Positions 1 through 9,147 of a stretch of 64,000 bases of DNA are shown here, in pieces; positions within the stretch are counted from its first letter, which is position 1, and every line of letters begins with the position of its first letter. The position numbers and the translations under genes were made by a program. The notes beneath the pieces were generated by a model, which saw only the letters and a program-made list of their open reading frames with translations, was not told the DNA's origin and did not search any database. This DNA comes from an uncultured Desulfosarcina sp. (GTDB lineage: Bacteria > Desulfobacterota > Desulfobacteria > Desulfobacterales > Desulfosarcinaceae). Where the stretch lies: assembly GCF_963668215.1 (NCBI RefSeq), contig NZ_OY764190.1, positions 4,960,001 through 5,024,000 of the forward strand. The letters are read 5' to 3'.

Positions 1-699
1 GGCACTTTCAGAGCAAAAAACAAACAACAGTTTCAGATGTTGGGTAGCCGGGGGTGCCCGTTTAAATGCTCCTTTTGCATGTATCCCCCGGTTATGTATA
101 ACAACACCCCATATCGGCCACGCAACGCGGATAATATCGCTGCCGAATTGGATCATCTGATCCGTATCACCGGTGGAAATCGATTCCACATCTGGTTCGA
201 CGACGATACTTTCAATATTGGACACAAGCGGATGATAGAAATCGCGGACGCTTTTAGAAAGCGCCATATCCAATATGCTGCCATGTGCAGAGCCGACACC
301 ATCCGGGATTTCTCAGTTCTCAAACATATGGCCGAGTGTGGTTTCATGGGATGTGCCGTCGGTGTGGAATCGGGCTGCCAGGAATTGGTGGATAGCTGTA
401 ATAAAGACCTAAAGCTAGATGATGTCATTCGTTTTCGCGATTGGTGTAAAAAATTGAATATTGCCATTCACATGACCTTTACGATGGGACTAAAAGGCGA
501 AACACAAGAGACCATAAAAAGAACCAGAGACTTTATCAAAAAGGTCAATCCGGACTCTTTTCAAATGTCAGGTTGTTCGCCAGTAAAAGGAACGGCCTAC
601 CATGACTACCTTACGGCCAAAGGGGTGATCCATGAGGACACCAAACTGGATGGGTCCACGATTTTAAATCTTGAGGAGCATCATGCAACAGTTCAATAA
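1..699 (+). CDS. Radical SAM protein, 5' end outside window
   Basis: The reading frame is open from the first base, so the gene begins upstream and only its C-terminal part is visible. The radical SAM cluster motif C-x3-C-x2-C (CPFKCSFC) follows LGSRGCP, and a GVESG motif typical of the radical SAM barrel comes later. This is the layout of B12-binding-domain radical SAM proteins, whose cobalamin domain would lie in the missing part; that domain is inferred. The substrate is unknown. The stop overlaps the start of the nucleotide-sugar dehydrogenase, so the two are translationally coupled and probably act in the same glycan or cell-surface pathway. Confidence 0.85.
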   Translation, partial: GTFRAKNKQQFQMLGSRGCPFKCSFCMYPPVMYNNTPYRPRNADNIAAELDHLIRITGGNRFHIWFDDDTFNIGHKRMIEIADAFRKRHIQYAAMCRADTIRDFSVLKHMAECGFMGCAVGVESGCQELVDSCNKDLKLDDVIRFRDWCKKLNIAIHMTFTMGLKGETQETIKRTRDFIKKVNPDSFQMSGCSPVKGTAYHDYLTAKGVIHEDTKLDGSTILNLEEHHATVQ

Positions 700-1942
700 C
701 GATGTAACGATAATCGGCGCTGGACGTGTGGGGTTGCCTCTGGCCTTGACGTTCCTGTTAAAAGGGCTGAAAGTGAACGCCGTCGATACCGACGAACACA
801 TTATCCAATGCGTAAAAGCAAGGGAAATGCCTTTTAATGAACCAGGGTGCCAGGCCATTTTGGCCGAGCATGCAATCTGTATCGATCGCGATTATTCAAA
901 AATTGAGGACTCTGCTTATGTTATTGTGACAGTGGGTACTCCTTTGCGAAAGCATGTCGAGATTGAACTGTCTCACATTACTGAGGTCGTTAATCAACTG
1001 GCACCTCATATTAAAAAAGGCCAGACTATCATCCTGCGAAGCACGGTTGCGCCCCAAACCACCGAATTTGTACGCAGGTACCTTGAGGAAAAAACCGGTT
1101 TTAAGGTCGGCAACGCCATCTATCTGGCCTACTGCCCCGAAAGGATTTCGGAGGGTAATGCCTTGGCCGAATTGGAAACCTTGCCCCAGATAATCGGTAG
1201 TCGGGACCAGGAAAGCGGGCAAATGGCTAAAAAACTGTTCGGTCATCTTGTCAAAGAAATTTTCCTTACCGACTATGTATCCGCCGAATTGGCCAAATTG
1301 TTCAGCAACATCAGTCGTTATATCTATTTCGCCGTTTCGAATCACTTCATGATTTTGGCCGATGAATTCAATGCCAACATCTACGAAATTATCCGGATGA
1401 TGAACCACAATTACCCTCGACAAATCATAGCAAATCCCGGGCTGACTGCCGGCACCTGTCTGCGTAAGGATTTTGGCATGATAAACGAGCACATACCCTA
1501 TCTCGATCTTTTGCTCAGTTCTTGGAAAGTTAATGAATTCATGCCAAATTTCATTGTCAGCCACATCCTGAAACGAACCGAAATCCATGGTAAGGTTGTG
1601 GCCGTATTGGGGTATACCTTCAAGCGGGACTCAGACGATATTCGGGATTCACTGACACCAAAGCTCGTTCGATATATTCGCCGGCAGGTGCCAAAATCAA
1701 TTCGTATTTTTGAACCGAACCTCTCTCAGGGAACCCAATTCGAAGATGATTTGACCAACACCTCCCTTGAAACAACACTTGATGGTGCCAATATCGTAAT
1801 TCTGGCCATGAATCACACATACTTCGAAACCCATCGCCAACATATCCTCGGTCTGTGCCGGTCGGACACCTGGTTCGCCGATGTATGGAACATCAGCAGA
1901 CTGAATAAGATTTTTTTTCAAACAATGGAGGTTGCAGTATGA
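683..1942 (+). CDS. UDP-glucose/GDP-mannose dehydrogenase family protein (UDP-sugar 6-dehydrogenase)
   Basis: Oxidises C6 of a nucleotide sugar to the uronic acid with two NAD+. The 419-residue protein has the Rossmann motif GAGRVG (residues 12-17), and the TAGTCLRKD segment supplies the catalytic cysteine (about Cys259), as in UDP-Glc, UDP-GlcNAc and UDP-ManNAc dehydrogenases. The ATG at 683 is chosen over the in-frame TTG at 671 because GAGGAG lies at 673-678. It overlaps the radical SAM gene and shares ATGA with the next gene. With a WlbA-type gene nearby, UDP-GlcNAc (WbpA role) is the likeliest substrate, but sequence alone does not settle this. Confidence 0.88.
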   Translation: MQQFNNDVTIIGAGRVGLPLALTFLLKGLKVNAVDTDEHIIQCVKAREMPFNEPGCQAILAEHAICIDRDYSKIEDSAYVIVTVGTPLRKHVEIELSHITEVVNQLAPHIKKGQTIILRSTVAPQTTEFVRRYLEEKTGFKVGNAIYLAYCPERISEGNALAELETLPQIIGSRDQESGQMAKKLFGHLVKEIFLTDYVSAELAKLFSNISRYIYFAVSNHFMILADEFNANIYEIIRMMNHNYPRQIIANPGLTAGTCLRKDFGMINEHIPYLDLLLSSWKVNEFMPNFIVSHILKRTEIHGKVVAVLGYTFKRDSDDIRDSLTPKLVRYIRRQVPKSIRIFEPNLSQGTQFEDDLTNTSLETTLDGANIVILAMNHTYFETHRQHILGLCRSDTWFADVWNISRLNKIFFQTMEVAV

Positions 1943-2964
1943 CTCAGAAGATTTTAGTTACCGGGGCGGCTGGATTTGTCTCCGGATATCTGATCCCTGA
2001 ATTGCTCGAAAACAATTATCAGGTTGTAGGTATCGATAACTATTCCAAATACGGGAAGGTGTCGAAAAGCTTTGATGACCATCCAAATTACCATTTTGTA
2101 GAAGGCGACGTAAAAGACACCGCATTGATGTATGACTTGGCTGCGGATTGCCATCAGATTGTAGCCATAGCAGCCATGATAGGCGGCATATCCTATTTTC
2201 ACGAGTTTGCGTATGACTTGTTGGCCGAGAACGAACGTATTACTGCCTCAACCTTTGATGCGGCTATCAACGCATTTCAACATGGCAGACTGAATAAAAT
2301 TAACGTCGTTTCGTCATCCATGGTATTCGAATCGACAACAACGTATCCCACTCCGGAAGGAGAAGAGCGCCGCTGCCCGCCACCTTTGTCCTCTTATGGA
2401 TTTCAGAAATTGGCTACTGAGTATTTTGCTCGGGCGGCTTACGATCAATACGCTCTTCCCTATACTATCATCCGTCCCTTTAATTGTATTGGTGTGGGTG
2501 AAAGAAGAAGCTGTCAGGAAAAGGCAATTTATTCCGGGAATGTTAAGCTTGCAATGAGTCACGTTGTCCCGGATTTAATCCAAAAAATACTAAAAGGACA
2601 AGACCCACTTCATTTGTTGGGCGAAGGTAATCAAATACGACATTATACATACGGTGGCGATCTTGCCACCGGAATCCGATTGTGTATGGAAAACGAAGCC
2701 GCCTTGAACCAAGACTTCAACCTGTCCACTGCGAAATCGACCAGTGTGATCGAACTTGCAGAAATAATATGGAAAAAAATCAATCCCAATAAGCCTTTCC
2801 AATGGGTTGCCGATAAGCCTTATCAATACGATGTACAAAAACGTGTTCCATCGACGCAAAAGGCATATTCTGTGCTTGGTTTTAAAGCCAATACACCTCT
2901 GGAATCGACTTTGGATGAAATCATCACTTGGATTCAAGAACAAATCCGGGTTGGCACAATATAG
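1939..2964 (+). CDS. NAD-dependent epimerase/dehydratase (extended SDR)
   Basis: A 341-residue extended short-chain dehydrogenase acting on a nucleotide sugar. The N-terminal TGAAGF motif (residues 8-13) binds NAD, and the catalytic Tyr153-x3-Lys157 pair is in SSYGFQK, after a serine-rich strand (VSSSMVF) that supplies the third catalytic residue. It could be a 4-epimerase, a 4,6-dehydratase or a reductase; I cannot choose. The start overlaps the previous stop by four bases, with GGAGG about ten bases upstream, so it is co-translated with the dehydrogenase. Confidence 0.88.
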   Translation: MTQKILVTGAAGFVSGYLIPELLENNYQVVGIDNYSKYGKVSKSFDDHPNYHFVEGDVKDTALMYDLAADCHQIVAIAAMIGGISYFHEFAYDLLAENERITASTFDAAINAFQHGRLNKINVVSSSMVFESTTTYPTPEGEERRCPPPLSSYGFQKLATEYFARAAYDQYALPYTIIRPFNCIGVGERRSCQEKAIYSGNVKLAMSHVVPDLIQKILKGQDPLHLLGEGNQIRHYTYGGDLATGIRLCMENEAALNQDFNLSTAKSTSVIELAEIIWKKINPNKPFQWVADKPYQYDVQKRVPSTQKAYSVLGFKANTPLESTLDEIITWIQEQIRVGTI

Positions 2965-3088
2965 CAACCTAAGGAGAAGCTAAAAAAAGGTCGTTTCTCA
3001 GATGGAGGCAACCTTTTGACATAGTGTTGAAAACCAGCCTGAAAAACAACGTTCTTGGCTGTTTGTCAATAATCGTGAAGAGTTTAAA

Positions 3089-3307
3089 ATGACAGCAAAT
3101 GGTAACGATAAACGGACAAATGGAAGAGCGTTTCATCTGATTAAACAGGCAATCGAGTTGCATAAGAACGGTGATTTGGTTGGGGTCGAGAACAAATGCC
3201 GTATCACACTTGGTTTAGATCATGGAAATCCCGATGTGATTCCCCTATTAGGTGTGTTCTGTTGCCAATCCGGAAAAAATGAGTCTGCAATCCAATACCT
3301 TTCTTAA
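3089..3307 (+). pseudogene. Decayed N-terminal copy of the TPR glycosyltransferase
   Basis: The 72-residue frame aligns with the N-terminus of the TPR-OGT protein just downstream: helix-rich start, HKNGD versus HKSGN, LLGVFCCQSGKNESAIQYLS versus LIGVALHQMGRPENALDYLS. It ends at a TAA at 3305-3307 where the intact paralog has a glutamine codon, and reading through the stop gives AIRTVPTN against AISINKSN before a second stop at 3332. It is therefore a tandem-duplicate relic inactivated by a nonsense change and then truncated. The remaining spacer (2965-3088 and 3308-3439) shows no other gene. Confidence 0.75.
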
Positions 3308-3439
3308 GCAATAAGAACTGTTCCAACAAATTAGTATTATTACAACAATCTCGTTGTGCGTTAATAATTGCTGTTTAACTATAGTCATTTCTGAAACGAT
3401 TGTGGGCCCATTTGCGCGGTTAAGGTGAAGGGTATAAGA

Positions 3440-5857
3440 ATGATTAAGGAGGATTTAAAAAAGGCCTTTGTTGCCCATAAATCCGGAAATACCGAACTGG
3501 CTTATCAGCTTTATTTAAGGGTTTTGCAGGAGAAACCTCAAGAGGCTGATGCACTGCATTTAATTGGTGTTGCCCTTCATCAAATGGGTAGGCCGGAAAA
3601 CGCCCTTGATTATCTTTCTCAAGCGATATCCATAAACAAATCAAACCCCATCTATTACAATAGCCTTGGTCGGATTCTGAATACTTTGGAAAAATATAGT
3701 CAGTCGATCAAATGCTACGAAAAATCGATTCGGCTTGCCCCCCGCTATGCTGAACCGCATTATAATCTCGGAACAGTTTGCCATGCTTTGCATAAAATAG
3801 AGGAATCGATAGGGCATTATCAAAATGCCATTCGGATTAATCCAGGATTTGCTGAAGCCCATAACAATTTGGGTGCAGCTTTAAACGAGATCGGTAATTT
3901 TTCTGAGGCACGGGAAAGTTGTCTGCAGGCCATTCGATTAAAACCGGACTATCCTGAAGCATTCAATAATTTGGGAAACGCCCAGAAAGAACTTGGGGAA
4001 GTCGATCAGGCAATTCAATCATACAGAAGAGCGATTGGAATTCTCGGAGAATGCGCGGAAATCTTAGGGAATTTAGGAAATGCGCTCAGCGAAGCCGGCA
4101 AACATGATGATGCTTTTAGAAGCTATAATCGCGCCATTGAAATCGAGCCATCCAATGGAAAAATCTATAATAACCTTGGAGCGCTGTTTCGCTCTCAAGG
4201 AAAGCTTGATGATGCCGTTGCCTGTTTCGAGAAAGCGATCCGATTAATGCCCCATGATGTGGAAGCCTATCACAACTTAGGAAATATATACTACGATAGG
4301 TCAGAATACAAATTGGCGATCTCTTGTTATCAAAAGGCCTTAACTTACGATCCGCATTCCCTTAGAACCATGATTAATCTGGGCATCTGTTTACAAGAAA
4401 AAGGTGACTCGGAAATGGCGGTAGACATTTTCAAGCAGGTACTTGATTATGATCCTGAAAATGAGAAAGCTTGTTGCCACCTTGCTCATGAAATGTACCA
4501 ACGCTGTCAGTGGGATATTTTGGATTCTATTAATCGGAAAATAGACCGGTTTACTGACGAAAAATTGAAAGACGGAGAACGTCCTGAAGAGATGCCCTTT
4601 CTAAATTTGATACGACGTAGCGACCCGTCGATCAATTTTAAAGTGGCTCAAAAGTGGAGCGACTTGTTCGTGCGCGCGAATTCCGATAAAAGAAATAATC
4701 CCAGAGGTGTGAGGGTTGAAACAAATAGTAAAAAACTCACGATCGGCTATTTGTCCAATAATTTCAGGAATCATCCGACTGCTCAGCTTACATGGAAAAT
4801 TTTCAGTTTTCATGATCGGCAGCAATTCAATGTCAATGTGTATTCCTATGGCGAAGATGATTCAAGCGAACATCGAAAACGTATTAAAAACGATTGTGAC
4901 AAATTTACAGACATTCGTGCATTGGATCATCGGGGTGCAGCAAATTGTATTTACCACGACCAAGTTGATATTTTGATAGATTTAGTGGGTTATATGCGCA
5001 ACCATCGCCTTGATATTGCGTCGCAGCGACCCGCTCCAATTCAGGTGAGATGGTTGGGATTGGCAGGTACCACTGGCGCTGATTTTTTCGACTACCTGAT
5101 CACCGACAGGATCGTTACCCCACCAGAAGAATCCATTTATTACAGTGAAAAGTTTATCTACATGCCGGACACATACCAGGTAAACAGCGGCCTGTTCGAT
5201 GAGTCGATAATGCGGTTTCAACGGCAAGATGACAACCTCCCGGAAGAAGGCTTCGTCTATTGTTCTTTCTGTTCCAGCTACAAAATCGAAGCGAACGTAT
5301 TTGGTCTCTGGATGAAAATTTTAAAAGCAGTACCAAAAAGTATTTTATGGCTTTTGAAAAGCAACAACATTGTGGCTTCGAACTTGAGGAAAGAGGCGGA
5401 GAGTCGAGGCGTAGATCCTTTGCGGATTATTTTTGCTGAAAAGATGCCCAAAGAGAATCATTTGGAACGCTTAAAAATGGCTGACCTCGCGCTTGATACA
5501 CTAACGGTCAATGGGGCCGCGACAACAAGCGATGCATTGTGGGTTGGGATACCGGTGATCACGATGAAAGGGACGCATTTTGCCTCCAGGATGTCAGCCA
5601 GTATCTTGAATGCAATCGGGATGGAAGATCTTGTGTGCGAATTTCAAGACACATACAAAAAAAAGGCAATCGAATTGGGGAATAATCCGATAGAAATCAA
5701 AACGTTGAAAGATCGTTTGCGGATTAATCGTATTGAAAAGCCCTTGTTCGATACTCATCTTTTTGTCACCCACTTGGAGAAAGCATATTTGAAAATCTGG
5801 GAGCGATATCGGGATAGAAAAGAACCCTGTATCATCCATGTCGGCAGGACAAAATAA
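3440..5857 (+). CDS. TPR-repeat O-GlcNAc transferase-like glycosyltransferase (GT41)
   Basis: Likely transfers a sugar from a nucleotide donor to Ser/Thr of a protein. Roughly the first 375 residues are tandem 34-residue TPRs (repeated YNNLG, AHNNLG, AYHNLG blocks). The C-terminal half is the GT41/SPINDLY catalytic region, with IGYLS, RPAPIQVRWLG-AGTTGADFFDY, the YSEKF-MPDTYQVN block and NGAATTSDALW-G-P. The ATG at 3440 is preferred because GAAGGG lies about eight bases upstream; a GTG at 3425 is the alternative. The 805-residue length fits bacterial OGT homologues. Its position among nucleotide-sugar genes and near flagellin makes flagellin or another surface protein the natural acceptor, which is inference. 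Confidence 0.88.
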   Translation: MIKEDLKKAFVAHKSGNTELAYQLYLRVLQEKPQEADALHLIGVALHQMGRPENALDYLSQAISINKSNPIYYNSLGRILNTLEKYSQSIKCYEKSIRLAPRYAEPHYNLGTVCHALHKIEESIGHYQNAIRINPGFAEAHNNLGAALNEIGNFSEARESCLQAIRLKPDYPEAFNNLGNAQKELGEVDQAIQSYRRAIGILGECAEILGNLGNALSEAGKHDDAFRSYNRAIEIEPSNGKIYNNLGALFRSQGKLDDAVACFEKAIRLMPHDVEAYHNLGNIYYDRSEYKLAISCYQKALTYDPHSLRTMINLGICLQEKGDSEMAVDIFKQVLDYDPENEKACCHLAHEMYQRCQWDILDSINRKIDRFTDEKLKDGERPEEMPFLNLIRRSDPSINFKVAQKWSDLFVRANSDKRNNPRGVRVETNSKKLTIGYLSNNFRNHPTAQLTWKIFSFHDRQQFNVNVYSYGEDDSSEHRKRIKNDCDKFTDIRALDHRGAANCIYHDQVDILIDLVGYMRNHRLDIASQRPAPIQVRWLGLAGTTGADFFDYLITDRIVTPPEESIYYSEKFIYMPDTYQVNSGLFDESIMRFQRQDDNLPEEGFVYCSFCSSYKIEANVFGLWMKILKAVPKSILWLLKSNNIVASNLRKEAESRGVDPLRIIFAEKMPKENHLERLKMADLALDTLTVNGAATTSDALWVGIPVITMKGTHFASRMSASILNAIGMEDLVCEFQDTYKKKAIELGNNPIEIKTLKDRLRINRIEKPLFDTHLFVTHLEKAYLKIWERYRDRKEPCIIHVGRTK

Positions 5858-5904
5858 ATCTTATCATACCTTAGGTATTATCAAATCGATTTCTGGTGTG
5901 GTGG

Positions 5905-6861
5905 TCAGGATTGCCAAAGAAACGGATGAACACGTTCTCTTCCTGAACGGGAAGCGACGGAGTTTCTGAGTTCATATACGAGATTGATTGATGGTCGGGC
6001 ATCTTCAATACCGAAACCGCCGCCCTCAAGGATATCGCGATAGACAATTGTATGCAGGTCGGTGAAGCCACCAGAGAATTCAATCTCTTTGCCATCGATG
6101 GTTATAGATCGGTAGGTAGTTTTCCTTTCCTTTTTAATAGCTTCTGGCAGGTCGTTTCTGTCAACGGAAAGGAACCAACGGATACGGGCATTCTCCAATT
6201 CCAGGAAACCGGCCATTTTTTTTTCATCGCTGTAATGCACTTCCTGTAGTTTCACGGAACCGAAAATCCACATGAGCATGTCAAAAAAGTGGATTCCGAT
6301 GTTGGTGACTACCCCGCCTGATTTGTTGATATTTCCCTTCCACGAATGGAAATACCATTTTCCTCGCGAGGTGATGTAGGCCAGATCGATGTTGTGTTTT
6401 TCGGATTTAGAAGGCTCAAATTTTTTTTTCAATGCGACGATGGAAGGATGAACACGCAATTGCAAAACGTTGAAGATTTTCAGGCCGGTTTCTTTTTCCA
6501 ACTCGGCCAATGCGTCCAGGTTCCATGGATTAAGTACCAGAGGTTTTTCACAGATTGCATTGGCTCCAATTCGCAAAGCAAAGCGAATGTGGGCATCGTG
6601 CAGATAGTTGGGAGAGCAAATGCTGATGTAATGAAGCCTGTCCGCATCCCCCAGACGTCTTAATTTTTCAGCGTGTCTGTCAAAACGTTCGAACTCGGTG
6701 AAAAAAGCTACGTCATAAGAAAAGCTGTCAAGGATGCCGACGGAGTCAGATGGGTCCAACGCTGCGACAAGATTTTGACTGGTTTCTTTGATTGCTTTCA
6801 TGTGCTTTGGGGCAACATATCCGGCAGCCCCCAACAGTGCAAAATTTTTTTTATCGGCCAT
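5905..6861 (-). CDS. wlbA: UDP-N-acetylglucosaminuronate 3-dehydrogenase (WlbA/WbpB type, Gfo/Idh/MocA family)
   Basis: A 318-residue Gfo/Idh/MocA oxidoreductase. The pattern LLGAAGYVAPKHMKAI, the motif EKPLVLNPWNLDAL (catalytic Lys106), TSRGKWY, SWKGN, NIGIHFFDM (His191, Asp194), RWFLSVDRNDLP and FTDLH is the signature of WlbA/WbpB, which oxidises C3 of UDP-GlcNAcA on the way to UDP-2,3-diacetamido-mannuronate. A strong AAAGGAG sits nine bases before the ATG. It is convergent with the TPR-OGT gene. The partner aminotransferase (WbpE) and acetyltransferase (WbpD) are not in the window, so the pathway is incomplete here; the nucleotide-sugar dehydrogenase at 683 could be the preceding enzyme. 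Confidence 0.88.
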   Translation of the reverse strand: MADKKNFALLGAAGYVAPKHMKAIKETSQNLVAALDPSDSVGILDSFSYDVAFFTEFERFDRHAEKLRRLGDADRLHYISICSPNYLHDAHIRFALRIGANAICEKPLVLNPWNLDALAELEKETGLKIFNVLQLRVHPSIVALKKKFEPSKSEKHNIDLAYITSRGKWYFHSWKGNINKSGGVVTNIGIHFFDMLMWIFGSVKLQEVHYSDEKKMAGFLELENARIRWFLSVDRNDLPEAIKKERKTTYRSITIDGKEIEFSGGFTDLHTIVYRDILEGGGFGIEDARPSINLVYELRNSVASRSGRERVHPFLWQS

Positions 6862-6994
6862 TCGTTATAGCTCCTTTAGGCTGATGATCATCTTCAGTGA
6901 ATGAACATATTGCGATTTTAGATTGGGAATTAGAATCAATTTAAGCAATATGCGGGCCATATTGCAGAATTTTTTGCTAATAGATGTTTAAATG

Positions 6995-7010
6995 TACTTT
7001 CGACACCCCT
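6995..7010. repeat. IS left terminal inverted repeat
   Basis: TACTTTCGACACCCCT, a perfect inverse of the right-end copy at 8870-8885. It lies 34 bases beyond the transposase stop. Confidence 0.85.
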
Positions 7011-7043
7011 GTTAATAGTTTTACGTGCAATTAATTTTTGCCT

Positions 7044-8714
7044 TTACGGTTTGATAAATACTTCCGGGTCAACCCCCATAGCCTGTAAAAATTCCAGCTG
7101 AACAGGCTTTAATGGCCTGACCAGTTGTCTTCGTTTTCCTGATTTCGCTACCAATATGCTTAAGAATTTCGTCGTCATCATGAAAGAGGTCGGTCGCTTG
7201 GTCGGGCGATTTTTCCAGCCGCTGATTTCGCTTTTCGTTCTTTCCAGATGTTGACGCATACAGCGCTCCATCAAGCGCCAAATCAGAAGTGCGATTACAA
7301 GGATCAAACCAAGCACTTCGATACGTTTCGGCTTTTTCAAAAAGATGGAGTTGACGATTACCGGGTCTTTCAAAAATCCGAAGTTTTGTTCGATACCGCT
7401 CTGGTTCTTATACAACTCCAAAAGAGTAACGGCGGGCCATTGGACCTGCTCCTTGGTCCCGGACAGGTTGGTTAATAAAACAAAGCATCCGGCCTCAAGA
7501 CGCAAGGGAGTGATTGCATCCGTATCCTTTTCAATCTTGACATCAAGAAGATATTCGTAACCGATGGGCGTACGTGGTTTTCCTTTGGCGGGTCTTCCCC
7601 GGCGATATTTGGCCTTTTCCCTGATTTCATACCGTAGTCTGTGATAGCTGTTTGGGGTGGCTTTACCGATCTTTTCTGCTGCAGCCTCGGCATCGGCCCG
7701 GCAATAAAAGGGACCTGCGTTAATCTTTTTGCCGTGGGTTTCCAGATCTTTGCGTTTTTGCTCAAGCAATCGATCAATACGCTTATGGCGACGTTTGTCA
7801 TGAGCGGAAGAGTGCACAACGATGGCGCGGTAGGTTTCACCATAGAGCTCTACGGTGGTTTCAAATCCACGGTAAATCGCAGCAGGGCGTTTTTTCGTAG
7901 CCGGTGTCTGATTGAGTTCGCCAAAATCAATCCAATTCTCGGCGATAACGGCCTCGGAGATGGCACGGCTACACTCCTTGTAGGTGGCTGGCAGCCGGGT
8001 CAGGAATTTTACGTTTTTATCTCTCGATTTTTCGAGATTGTCCGGCGTGACAAAAGCCGAGTCCGCTACATATACGAAGGCTCCCGGTTTAAGCCCGTGC
8101 CGGGCCATGTGCTTTGAGACGCCTCCTAAAAGTTCGTTGTTCAACGTTTTATCCGATGCGTTGCCGTCTTCGGTGGTCCCCAAGATGGGGATGTTCCGAT
8201 CCACGCACAGCATTGAAACGATAAACTGCTTCAGATCCGGACGCTTGTCCTTGCTGTGACCATAGGTGATTTTAAGTGGTGGATCGACAAAGTCATAATC
8301 TCCGAAAACACTGATGGAGGTGGTATCGAAATGTAAACGACGGGGATCGACGTCAAACACGCCAATGGCCTTTTGAGCGATCTGCGAGAACACCTTTTGT
8401 GTGCCGGTGTCGAAGATCTTGTCCAGCACACGGCCAATATTGTAGTCACAGAAAAGTTCCGGTTTGACATCGCAACCCAACATCAATTCAGTGTCCTTCT
8501 CCTGAAAGAATTCTTCCATCCGGTACAAAGGGGTTCTTCCCGAAAGTGTGTCCAACACCATGGCCAGAATAGCGACTCCCGGTGAGAGTTCCATTTCGCT
8601 GTCAACCAGGGTGTCCAGTGTCTCGACCAGCTCAATCTTTTTGGCGAAGTCTTTGATGATCGGCAGATGGCCGACTTCTGAAAATGTCAGATTATCGGGA
8701 ACCAGATTCTCCAT
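7044..8714 (-). CDS. IS1634 family transposase (DDE)
   Basis: A 556-residue transposase that appears intact. An N-terminal DUF4277-like region (GHLPIIKDFAKKIELVETLD, SPGVAILAMVLDTLSGRTPLY) is followed by the first acid in LHFDTTSIS, the second in VYVADSAFVTPDNL, and the Y-x8-IE-x2-F element (YKNQSGIEQNFGFLKDP) carrying the last glutamate. The ATG at 8714 has AGGGAGGG just upstream; the in-frame codon at 8753 has nothing comparable. The C-terminus is basic. There is no sign of frameshift, so the element may still be mobile. Confidence 0.9.
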   Translation of the reverse strand: MENLVPDNLTFSEVGHLPIIKDFAKKIELVETLDTLVDSEMELSPGVAILAMVLDTLSGRTPLYRMEEFFQEKDTELMLGCDVKPELFCDYNIGRVLDKIFDTGTQKVFSQIAQKAIGVFDVDPRRLHFDTTSISVFGDYDFVDPPLKITYGHSKDKRPDLKQFIVSMLCVDRNIPILGTTEDGNASDKTLNNELLGGVSKHMARHGLKPGAFVYVADSAFVTPDNLEKSRDKNVKFLTRLPATYKECSRAISEAVIAENWIDFGELNQTPATKKRPAAIYRGFETTVELYGETYRAIVVHSSAHDKRRHKRIDRLLEQKRKDLETHGKKINAGPFYCRADAEAAAEKIGKATPNSYHRLRYEIREKAKYRRGRPAKGKPRTPIGYEYLLDVKIEKDTDAITPLRLEAGCFVLLTNLSGTKEQVQWPAVTLLELYKNQSGIEQNFGFLKDPVIVNSIFLKKPKRIEVLGLILVIALLIWRLMERCMRQHLERTKSEISGWKNRPTKRPTSFMMTTKFLSILVAKSGKRRQLVRPLKPVQLEFLQAMGVDPEVFIKP

Positions 8715-8791
8715 TTTGCCCTCCCTAAGCTCATATTGAACACGTGAGGGCATAACTATCAGATATTATTAACAAAGTCTAGGCATAAACA

Positions 8792-8816
8792 TTTAACGTA
8801 ATATCAATACGTTAAA
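8792..8816. promoter_or_regulatory. Hairpin in the transposase leader
   Basis: TTTAACGTA (8792-8800) and TACGTTAAA (8808-8816) form a 9-bp perfect stem with a 7-base loop between the right IS end and the transposase start. Such hairpins in IS leaders often block translation of read-through RNA; that role is inferred. Confidence 0.5.
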
Positions 8817-8869
8817 GCCTATAACGTTCCAGGCTCATTGGGAAATAAATTCAGTTCGTTTCAAGGAAA

Positions 8870-8885
8870 AGGGGTGTCGAAAGTA
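8870..8885. repeat. IS right terminal inverted repeat
   Basis: AGGGGTGTCGAAAGTA, the exact inverse of 6995-7010, lying upstream of the transposase start. Confidence 0.85.
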
Positions 8886-8896
8886 TGTTTAAAGAT

Positions 8897-9147
8897 GGTT
8901 GTTGTGGGACAGGTCATGCCATCAATAAATCGACTGCCCCTATTTATGGTAGTTGATGGATTGGATATTACTGAATTTTTGTGCCGCTGGGATGGAGTGG
9001 AGCTAAACTGAAAAGATGTTGTTGGAGATTGGGTAATAGAGATTTCATGTTGGAATGCAAACAGAGTAGCATCTCTACTTCTACCGGTCATACAATGTTG
9101 AATCGTAAAGAGTGTATTCCTGTGCCTGGCTGAATTTTGTCTCTGTG
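8897..9147. other. Spacer between IS and flaF, no supported gene
   Basis: Both strands carry only short frames. A 76-codon minus-strand frame runs across the IS inverted repeat and has no family resemblance. The segment may include remnants of the locus hit by the IS, but nothing can be named. Confidence 0.5.

Larger units (their letters stand above)
6984..8896. mobile_element. IS1634-type insertion sequence
   Basis: One transposase gene lies between inverted ends. The 16-base core TACTTTCGACACCCCT at 6995-7010 is repeated exactly in inverse at 8870-8885, and the match continues imperfectly outward (6984-6994 against 8886-8896). A 4-bp ATGT lies directly outside the ACTTTC core on both sides and may be the target duplication. 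Exact ends are uncertain. The element separates the glycan genes from the flagellar genes. Confidence 0.85.

Noticed and set aside
6984..6992. ATGTTTAAA as a 9-bp target duplication of the IS (also at 8885-8893)
   Set aside because: Both copies are present, but the distances to the inverted-repeat core differ on the two sides (three bases against none), and TTTAAA is itself palindromic. The 4-bp ATGT fits the core better.
8861..9091. 76-codon minus-strand frame right of the IS
   Set aside because: It runs through the terminal inverted repeat, has no ribosome site and no recognisable similarity.
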